Source: Lacinutrix jangbogonensis
GTDB lineage: Bacteria > Bacteroidota > Bacteroidia > Flavobacteriales > Flavobacteriaceae
DNA length: 38,991 nt
Assembly: GCF_000797445.1 (NCBI RefSeq)
Contig: NZ_JSWF01000023.1
Span: 1 to 38,991, forward strand
Reading direction: 5' to 3'
This document shows positions 32,818-38,991 of this stretch, in pieces; the first letter of the stretch is position 1; the number at the start of each line of letters is the position of its first letter. The notes beneath the pieces are model-generated. The model ran no database searches. It was given only the letters and a program-made list of their open reading frames with translations, and was not told where the DNA came from. Both the position numbers and the translations under genes were made by a program.

Positions 32818-32968
32818 GTTTTAGTTTTGTTTACAGGATTATGCGTTATAAATATGAATACTATTGCAGACAAATTCATTTTACATAAAGCAAAAGTAAA
32901 ACTTAAAGCTAATAAAAGTATCCGATTTTTCAATAGATATTAAATTGGTTATTAATTATTGAATTTTA

Positions 32969-32976
32969 TAAATTTG
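32969..32976 (+). promoter_or_regulatory. -7 box TAAATTTG with -33 TTG
   Basis: Exact TAnnTTTG match 27 bases before the ybaB-like ATG, with TTG at 32945-32947 as the -33 element 21 bases upstream. One of the best promoters in the window. Confidence 0.55.
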
Positions 32977-33003
32977 CAATAAAATGAACTCAATAAAAAA
33001 ATT

Positions 33004-33327
33004 ATGTTTGGAGATTTAGCAGGAATGATGGGTAAACTAAAAGAAACCCAGCAAAAGGTAGAAGAAACTAAAGCAAGACTAAACACTGTTTTAGTAAATG
33101 AACAAAGTAACGATGGATTATTAAAAGTAGCTTTAACAGCTAATAGGACTATAAAAGCTATTACTATAGATAATTCTCTTTTGGAAGATAAAGAACAATT
33201 AGAAGATTATTTAATTATTACTTTGAATAAAGCTATTGAAAAGGCGACTCAAATTAACGAAGCCGAATTGGCTGCAGTAACAAAGGATGGAATGCCAAAT
33301 ATTCCAGGTATGGATCTATTTAAATAA
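33004..33327 (+). CDS. YbaB/EbfC nucleoid-associated protein
   Basis: 107 residues, YbaB/EbfC DNA-binding family that forms small dimers and binds DNA. N-terminal helix [26 protein letters not shown]; the beta region [19 protein letters not shown]; the C-terminal helix [25 protein letters not shown], and the end [10 protein letters not shown] (G-x-P-G-M-x-x-x-F) is a family signature. It is not next to dnaX/recR, where YbaB often sits in Proteobacteria. Likely role: nucleoid organisation. Confidence 0.93.
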   Translation: MFGDLAGMMGKLKETQQKVEETKARLNTVLVNEQSNDGLLKVALTANRTIKAITIDNSLLEDKEQLEDYLIITLNKAIEKATQINEAELAAVTKDGMPNIPGMDLFK

Positions 33328-33366
33328 GTTACAAATTTCGTTTAGTTTTCGAAAGTAACATTATTC

Positions 33367-33408
33367 AAAAAGCCTCACTCAACTTATAGTTGAATGAGGC
33401 TTTTTTTT
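33367..33408. terminator. Strong terminator between convergent genes
   Basis: AAAAAGCCTCACTCAAC (33367-33383) pairs with GTTGAATGAGGCTTTTT (33389-33405), one mismatch, 5-base loop, then a T run. On the minus strand it can stop the threonine aldolase transcript too. Confidence 0.85.
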
Positions 33409-33446
33409 ATTCTAAAAATTACTGAGTTATAAACAATCATAATAGA

Positions 33447-34466
33447 CTACAACAGGTTTAAAACATTTAATAAACTATCATGCATTTCAGAAGTATAGTC
33501 CAAATGTGTTACTATTCTTAGCTTCCCTTGTCCCATATTACTAATATGAATATTCTTGTTTTTTAATAGTTCTAAAAACGCTTCATCTCCATATTTATCG
33601 TTTAAAGTAAAGATTACAATATTAGTTTCTACGGTTTCTACTTTATTTATATAGGATGCTTTTTCTAAAACAATTGCTATTTCTTTTGCTTTTTTATGGT
33701 CTTCTTTTAGCATTTCAATATTATGGTCTAAAGCATATAATCCTGCAGCAGCAAGAAAACCAACTTGTCGCATGCCTCCTCCAAGAATTTTTCTAATTCT
33801 TATAGCGTTTTGCATTAAATGTTCATCTCCTATTAATACGGAACCAACTGGACAGCCTAATCCTTTACTAAAACAAACAGAAATAGTATCGAATAGTTCA
33901 CCATAATCTTTTGCTGTTTCTTCCTTAGCAACCAAAGCATTCCATAATCGTGCTCCATCTAAATGGAAGCCCAAATTATTAGCAGTACACACCTTTTTAA
34001 TTTTTTGCAACTCCTTAAAATCCCAACAGGCTCCTCCTCCTTTATTAGTTGTGTTTTCAATTTCTACTAATGTGGTTAACGGGCTGTGGTAAAAATCTGG
34101 AGGATTTATAGCGTCTTCAACCTGTTTTGCAGTGAACATGCCTCTTTCTCCATCTATGAGTTTACAGGACACTCCACTATTAAAGGATGCTCCTCCGCCT
34201 TCGTAATTATAAATATGTGCATATTTATCGCAAATAACTTGATCGCCAGGATTGGTATGTAGTTTTATTGCCGTTTGGTTAGCCATCGTTCCACTAGGGA
34301 AAAATAAAGCGTGAGATTTACCAAATAATTTGGCAACTCGAGCTTCAAGTGCGTTTACGGTTTCATCTTCTTTATAAACATCATCACCAACTTTAGCCTG
34401 CATCATTGCATTTAGCATGCCTTTAGACGGCTTGGTTATTGTATCACTTCTTAAATCAATTTTCAT
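33447..34466 (-). CDS. ltaE: Low-specificity L-threonine aldolase
   Basis: 339 residues, fold-type I PLP enzyme that splits L-threonine or L-allo-threonine into glycine and acetaldehyde. KIDLRSDTITKPS is the typical start. FFPSGTMANQTA (about 55-66) binds the cofactor phosphate, HLDGARLWNA (D170, R173) contacts the ring, and the Schiff-base lysine is K201 in CFSKGLGCPVGS. The length is as expected. It is a single-gene unit between the terminator at 33367 and the prfB promoter region. It gives a glycine supply separate from serine hydroxymethyltransferase. Confidence 0.94.
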   Translation of the reverse strand: MKIDLRSDTITKPSKGMLNAMMQAKVGDDVYKEDETVNALEARVAKLFGKSHALFFPSGTMANQTAIKLHTNPGDQVICDKYAHIYNYEGGGASFNSGVSCKLIDGERGMFTAKQVEDAINPPDFYHSPLTTLVEIENTTNKGGGACWDFKELQKIKKVCTANNLGFHLDGARLWNALVAKEETAKDYGELFDTISVCFSKGLGCPVGSVLIGDEHLMQNAIRIRKILGGGMRQVGFLAAAGLYALDHNIEMLKEDHKKAKEIAIVLEKASYINKVETVETNIVIFTLNDKYGDEAFLELLKNKNIHISNMGQGKLRIVTHLDYTSEMHDSLLNVLNLL

Positions 34467-34622
34467 GTATTACTTTTTTGTTACTATAATTTTAAGATCG
34501 AATTCGCTACTAAATATTTCTATTTGAAACATTTTTTATTGCAGCACATTTCATATCTCATATTTTTCTGCATAAAACTATAAAATAACTGAGTAATAAT
34601 TTCCATATCGTACTATAAATTC

Positions 34623-34630
34623 TATTTTTG
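34623..34630 (+). promoter_or_regulatory. -7 box TATTTTTG for prfB
   Basis: Exact TAnnTTTG match 17 bases before the prfB ATG at 34648, so the mRNA leader is about 10 bases. No clear -33 TTG. Confidence 0.45.
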
Positions 34631-34647
34631 TTTTAAACACACATATA

Positions 34648-35758
34648 ATGATAACACAAGATCAAATTAAGGATCTCTCACAACGCCTTACCAAGTTAAG
34701 GCAATATCTTTGACATAGATGCCAAACTTATAGAAATTAGTAATGAAGAAGAACAAACCTTTTCGCCCGATTTTTGGAATGACTCTAAAACTGCCGAAAT
34801 AATAATGAAATCTCTTCGTGTAAAGAAAAAATGGGTTGAAGATTACAATTCTGCTAACACACATATTGAAGATTTAGAAGTTATTTACGATTTTTTTAAA
34901 GAAGATGAAGCGACTGCTACAGACGTTGAAAACCGTTATATAAAGGCCCAAACTTTAATTGAAGATTTAGAATTTAAAAATATGCTTTCTGAAGAAGGCG
35001 ACAGCCTAAGTGCTGTACTTCAAATCACCGCTGGAGCTGGTGGTACAGAGAGTTGCGATTGGGCAGAAATGCTTATGCGTATGTATTTAATGTATGCCGA
35101 AAAAAATGGCTTTAAAGTAAAAGAACTTAACTTTCAAGCTGGTGGTGATGCAGGAATAAAAACAGTTACTATAGAAATTGAAGGCGATTATGCTTTTGGT
35201 TGGCTTAAAGGTGAAAATGGTGTCCATAGATTAGTACGTATTTCTCCTTTTGATAGTAATGCAAAACGACACACAAGTTTTGCTTCGGTTTATGTATATC
35301 CATTAGTAGACGACTCTATCGAAATAGAAATAAACCCTGCAGATATAGAAATTGTAACTGCGCGTTCTAGTGGCGCTGGTGGACAAAATGTTAATAAGGT
35401 AGAAACCAAAGTACAATTAACACACAAACCTTCTGGAATACAGATTTCTTGTAGCGAAACAAGATCGCAACACGATAACAGATCTAGAGCAATGCAGATG
35501 TTAAAATCTCAACTTTACGAAATTGAGTTACAAAAACAATTGGCACAACGTGAAGATATTGAAGCCGGGAAAATGAAAATTGAATGGGGAAGCCAAATTA
35601 GAAATTACGTTATGCATCCTTATAAATTAGTAAAAGATGTTAGATCTGCTCACGAAACAGGAAATGTAGATGCCGTTATGGATGGAGATATTACGCCATT
35701 TCTAAAAGCTTATTTAATGATGATGGGACAACAAACAACAGAAACTAATACACTGTAA
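34648..35758 (+). CDS. prfB: Peptide chain release factor 2 with +1 programmed frameshift
   Basis: 369 residues after frameshifting. The ATG at 34648 reads 21 codons and stops at TGA (34711-34713) in CTT TGA C. A +1 shift at CTT (34708-34710) continues at GAC (34712) to the stop at 35758. This is the classic RF2 autoregulatory site: when RF2 is scarce, TGA is read slowly and the shift produces more RF2. The stop-codon recognition tripeptide SPF is at 199-201 and the catalytic GGQ at 244-246 ([11 protein letters not shown]), as in E. coli. The upstream codons are AGG CAA TAT CTT, where E. coli has AGG GGG TAT CTT, so the Shine-Dalgarno-like stimulator is mostly lost. arsC follows after 52 bases. 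Confidence 0.95.
34708..34714 (+). promoter_or_regulatory. RF2 programmed +1 frameshift site CTTTGAC
   Basis: CTT is the slip codon, TGA the zero-frame stop, and C the weak-termination context base. Six bases upstream is AAGG, a shortened version of the usual AGGGGG element. Confidence 0.92.
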
Positions 35759-35810
35759 TGTGCAAATAACAAGCTTTCCTCTTTTACTGAAATAAAAAAA
35801 ACAACTTCCC

Positions 35811-36155
35811 ATGATTAAAATATACCATAACAACCGTTGCAGTAAATCGCGTTGCGGATTAGAAATTTTAGAAAACTCTGGTAAAGACTTTGAAATTGTA
35901 AAATACTTAGAAAATGTACCCACTAAAAAAGAGTTAAATCAACTTATTAAGATGCTAAACATTGAGCCTATTGACTTAATAAGAAAAAACGAAGCCATTT
36001 GGAAATCTGAGTTTAAAAACAAAGACCTTAGCAATGATGCTATTATTAATGCAATGCTTGAACACCCAAAACTTATTGAACGACCAATTGTTGTAAACGG
36101 CAATCAAGCAGTAATTGGCAGACCACCAGAACTCATTTTAAATATCATTATATAA
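35811..36155 (+). CDS. arsC: ArsC-family arsenate reductase
   Basis: 114 residues, thioredoxin-fold ArsC family using glutathione/glutaredoxin-type chemistry. KIYHNNRCSKSR gives the active C10; the three arginines that bind the oxyanion in E. coli ArsC have counterparts at R58 (LIRKNE), R91 (ERPIV) and R104 (GRP). It lacks the C-terminal arm of the longer plasmid ArsC and has a second cysteine at C15. It could equally be a YffB/Spx-like member. It follows prfB by 52 bases and ends at a strong terminator. No arsR or arsB is adjacent, so true arsenate resistance is uncertain. Confidence 0.85.
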   Translation: MIKIYHNNRCSKSRCGLEILENSGKDFEIVKYLENVPTKKELNQLIKMLNIEPIDLIRKNEAIWKSEFKNKDLSNDAIINAMLEHPKLIERPIVVNGNQAVIGRPPELILNIII

Positions 36156-36160
36156 ACATT

Positions 36161-36189
36161 ATGCCTTGTAACTTTACAAGGCATTTTTA
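36161..36189 (+). terminator. Terminator after arsC
   Basis: ATGCCTTGTA (36161-36170) pairs perfectly with TACAAGGCAT (36175-36184) around a 4-base loop, then T residues. Confidence 0.85.
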
Positions 36190-36228
36190 TTTAACAAACC
36201 TTTAACCAAACACATTTAAACCTTAGGC

Positions 36229-36236
36229 TATTTTTG
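36229..36236 (+). promoter_or_regulatory. -7 box TATTTTTG
   Basis: Exact TAnnTTTG match 26 bases before the ATG of the second TonB receptor, after the arsC terminator. Confidence 0.45.
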
Positions 36237-36262
36237 CAATCTTATATTTTAAACCTTAAGAT

Positions 36263-38671
36263 ATGTATAGAGTAATAATTACAACTTTTTTAATCCTTTT
36301 TTCTTCATTCTTTGCTTCAGCTCAAAAAGAAGTTATTGTTACAGGGAAAATTCTAGAGCAGGATACTAATATACCTTTAGAATGGGCAACTGTTGTAGTT
36401 TCTAATCCTAATGATGGAAAAATAATTACTGGCGGAACTGCTAACGAAAAAGGCGAATTTAACTTTACTATTAATGCAGGAACTTACAATGTATCTTTTG
36501 AGTTTATTAGCTTCGAAAAAGTAACTATTAGCAATAAAGTAATTGATAAATCTTACGATTTTGGGACGTTATATCTTATTGAAGACGCTACAACTTTAGA
36601 AGAAGTAGAACTTATTGCCGAAAAAACAACGGTAGAAATTAAACTTGATAAAAAAATATATAATGTCGGTAAAGATTTAACCGTTAGAGGAGGCACTGTT
36701 AGTGATGTTTTAGATAACGTCCCTTCAGTTTCTGTAGATGTGGAAGGCAATGTTGCGTTACGTGGAAATGATAATGTGCGTATTTTAATCAACGGCAAAC
36801 CATCAGGATTAGTTGGTTTAAATTCTACAGATGCTTTACGTCAACTTCCCGCAGAATCTATTGAGAAAGTTGAAGTTATTACATCGCCTTCAGCCAGATA
36901 CGATGCCGAAGGAACAGGTGGAATAATAAATATTATTTTACGTCGTAGTAAGTTACAAGGCTTAAATGGTGCTATTACTACTAATGTAGGTTATAATCCT
37001 TCAGCTGGAATAAATGGAAATGTAAATTATAGAACTGGAAACGTCAATATTTTTAACACTTCTGGTTATAGCTATAGAGAAGCTCCGGGAAATTCATCTT
37101 CATCAACACAATATAAATCTACAGGTAATTTTTTAGATGAAGCCAATACTTACGATAGACAAAGAAAAGGCCTGACCTCTAATTTTGGTGTAGAATGGTA
37201 TGTGGACGATTCGGCTTCTTTAACGACTTCAATTTTATATAGAAATAGTAAAGATGAAGATTTAAATACCAATATTTTAAATCAGTATGATAGTAATAGA
37301 AATCTATTATCTACAACCACACGTTTAGACCCTGAGACCGAAGATGATAAAACGGTTCAGTATGCTTTAAATTTTCAAAAAAATTATAAAGAAAGTGGGC
37401 ATACGCTTTCTTTCGATTTTCAATATGAAGATAGCCAAGAGAATGAAAACTCTCTAATTACAGTAGATAATGTAGCCGTAGAAAATGTGTCTACTTTAGA
37501 GGACCAAAGTCAAATATTATTGCAAACAGATTATGTCTTGCCAATTGGAGAAAATAGCCAATTTGAAGCAGGTTATAGAGGTAATTTCGATAACACTACA
37601 ACCGATTTTAATGTTTCAAATTTTGATGAAAATAGCAGTACTTTCGAAACGAATTTAGACTTAACCAATATATTAAACTTTAAACAATACGTCAATGCAA
37701 TTTATACGCAATATGGAAGTAAATTTAATAAGTTTTCGTTTTTATTAGGCCTTAGATTAGAGAATACAAGAATCACCATCGATCAACCTACAACCGGAGA
37801 ATTAAACAAAAAAAACTTCACTGGCTTGTTTCCAACAGTCAATTTAAGTTATGAGTTTACTGAAAAAGAAAGCTTAACTTTAGGTTATGCAAGACGTATT
37901 AGAAGACCAAGAGGTTACTTTTTAAACCCGTTTCCTTCAAGAAATAGTGTCACAAATTTTTTTCAAGGTAATCCAGATTTAGACCCTAGTTATTCTGGAC
38001 AGTTAGATTTAGGTTACATAAAACGTTTTGGAAAATTTACGTTTAACGCTTCTACCTATTACTCTCATGCAACAGATGGCTTTAGTTATATCAGTTTCGA
38101 TACTGGAGAAACAGCAAACGTAAATGGCGAAGAGCTGCCAATTATTAAACGTACACCAATTAATTTGGCTACCGAAGACCGTTATGGTTTTGAGTTTACA
38201 TTAACTTATAATCCATCTAGAAAATGGCGCGTAAATGGCAACTTTAATTTCTTCCAAAACGATATTAAAGGTACAACTCCAAACGGTTTATCTTTAGACA
38301 ATACCAATAACAGTTGGTTTGCGCGTGTAAGTAATAAATATACATTACCAGGAAATATCGATTGGCAAACTAATTTAAATTATAGAGGCCCAAGTGCAGA
38401 TGCTCAAAACACAAGACAGGGTGTGTTTTCTACAACGATGGCTTTTAGTAAAGATATATTTAAAGAAAAGGCTTCGATAGCTTTTAACGTTAACGATTTA
38501 TTTAATAGTAGAAAACGAATTCAATCCACTACTACTCCAACTTTTGATGCAGAAAGTGAATTTCAATGGAGGGAACGTAGTTTTAACCTGTCATTTACTT
38601 ATAGATTTAACCAGAAAAAGAAACGTGAACAACGTGGGAATTATGGTGGCGGTGAAGGTTTTCAAGGGTAA
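36263..38671 (+). CDS. TonB-dependent receptor, outer-membrane beta-barrel family
   Basis: 802 residues. Signal peptide MYRVIITTFLILFSSFFASAQ, a carboxypeptidase-regulatory-like domain (about 24-105, VTGKILEQDTNIPLEWATV), and a plug (about 125-235) containing NVALRGNDNVRILINGKPSG and the SARYDAEGTGGIINIILR signature. A barrel follows up to FNLSFTYRFNQKKKREQRG and a Gly-rich end. This is the 'outer membrane beta-barrel family protein' type of Bacteroidota, distinct from the SusC-like and metal types; no SusD homologue is adjacent. The tail after the last barrel strand is unusually basic then Gly-rich (GNYGGGEGFQG). The substrate is unknown; siderophores or peptides are possible. Confidence 0.92.
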   Translation: MYRVIITTFLILFSSFFASAQKEVIVTGKILEQDTNIPLEWATVVVSNPNDGKIITGGTANEKGEFNFTINAGTYNVSFEFISFEKVTISNKVIDKSYDFGTLYLIEDATTLEEVELIAEKTTVEIKLDKKIYNVGKDLTVRGGTVSDVLDNVPSVSVDVEGNVALRGNDNVRILINGKPSGLVGLNSTDALRQLPAESIEKVEVITSPSARYDAEGTGGIINIILRRSKLQGLNGAITTNVGYNPSAGINGNVNYRTGNVNIFNTSGYSYREAPGNSSSSTQYKSTGNFLDEANTYDRQRKGLTSNFGVEWYVDDSASLTTSILYRNSKDEDLNTNILNQYDSNRNLLSTTTRLDPETEDDKTVQYALNFQKNYKESGHTLSFDFQYEDSQENENSLITVDNVAVENVSTLEDQSQILLQTDYVLPIGENSQFEAGYRGNFDNTTTDFNVSNFDENSSTFETNLDLTNILNFKQYVNAIYTQYGSKFNKFSFLLGLRLENTRITIDQPTTGELNKKNFTGLFPTVNLSYEFTEKESLTLGYARRIRRPRGYFLNPFPSRNSVTNFFQGNPDLDPSYSGQLDLGYIKRFGKFTFNASTYYSHATDGFSYISFDTGETANVNGEELPIIKRTPINLATEDRYGFEFTLTYNPSRKWRVNGNFNFFQNDIKGTTPNGLSLDNTNNSWFARVSNKYTLPGNIDWQTNLNYRGPSADAQNTRQGVFSTTMAFSKDIFKEKASIAFNVNDLFNSRKRIQSTTTPTFDAESEFQWRERSFNLSFTYRFNQKKKREQRGNYGGGEGFQG

Positions 38672-38991
38672 ATGATTAGGCAGTGTTAAGTTGGCAGTAT
38701 GCAGTCGCTTACTCAGACTTGTAAAAATAACAGTTAGTAGTCGCAATATTCTTTAAATTAATCGCTAAAAGTAAGAGAGTAATCACAGAACAATGTCTTT
38801 TCCTTTGAAAAAGAGTCAGAAAAGGAAATTCTTCAATGTTTAAAAGAACTACACAGAAACTAAAACAAAGCTTTATAATCGCAAGAACCAACGACGCGGC
38901 AATCTCTTGAAACCAACGCAAACATTAAACAGATTGCCACAAAATAAAAAATTCACTTCGCAAGTACACGTCACATTAAGAATAAAAAAAG
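38672..38991. other. Non-coding end of window with repeat-like DNA
   Basis: No gene is visible in these 320 bases. GGCAATCT (38898-38905) and AGATTGCC (38931-38938) are perfect inverted repeats inside a longer purine-rich stretch (ACGACGCGGCAATCT) that resembles the dispersed intergenic repeats of flavobacteria. CTTTTCCTTTGAAAAAGAG near 38800 resembles the motif at 2790-2815. The window ends before any next gene. Confidence 0.4.

Noticed and set aside
34648-34713. prfB looks broken by a TGA at codon 22
   Set aside because: CTTTGAC is the known programmed frameshift site of release factor 2 and the downstream part is intact, so it is not a pseudogene.

Overview
The window is AT-rich, gene-dense chromosomal DNA from a member of the Bacteroidota, almost certainly Flavobacteriaceae. 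Many starts have a TAnnTTTG box 20-60 bases upstream, the Bacteroidota -7 promoter element, and there are no convincing Shine-Dalgarno sequences. Several families are typical of flavobacteria: two-domain TonB receptors with an N-terminal carboxypeptidase-like domain, DUF3667, DUF4834 and DUF937 proteins, the YfhO/glycosyltransferase/flippase series, and a capnine-type alpha-oxoamine synthase. I see no rRNA, tRNA, CRISPR array, insertion sequence or prophage.

Layout. 0-4.6 kb: a two-cluster ferredoxin divergent from a LuxC-like acyl-CoA reductase, then the serine pathway pair serC and a serA-like dehydrogenase, then a DUF937 protein. 4.6-8.3 kb: a small lipoprotein, a membrane protein, a His-rich 110-aa protein and a TonB receptor with a His/Asp/Glu-rich segment, probably for a divalent metal such as zinc. 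8.4-11.3 kb: a CDP-alcohol phosphatidyltransferase, the peroxiredoxin bcp, an endonuclease III without Fe-S cysteines, and a lipoprotein. 11.3-17.4 kb: an ECF sigma factor with a small downstream gene, uvrA, then a foreign-looking ORF followed by a decayed second copy of the uvrA 3' end, then DUF3667. 17.5-20.2 kb: two paralogous secreted basic proteins, each preceded by a sigma-54 type -24/-12 promoter, flanking a degenerate one-domain DEAD-box protein. 20.3-25.9 kb: a minus-strand envelope glycan operon (DUF4834, YfhO-like, glycosyltransferase, flippase); the glycosyltransferase start is out of frame unless a slippery A8G tract is used. 26-28.2 kb: an outer-membrane transporter-like protein and a GNAT-like protein. 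28.2-30.7 kb: an alpha-oxoamine synthase and a cysteine-synthase homologue, a probable sulfonolipid (capnine) pair. 30.7-38.7 kb: an S9 peptidase, YbaB, threonine aldolase, prfB with a programmed +1 frameshift, arsC and a second TonB receptor.

Points of most interest: the sigma-54-controlled paralogue pair, the predicted -1 frameshift at the start of the glycosyltransferase, the duplicated uvrA 3' end around an inserted gene, the putative sulfonolipid genes, and the prfB frameshift site that has lost most of its Shine-Dalgarno-like stimulator. Most other genes are ordinary core functions.
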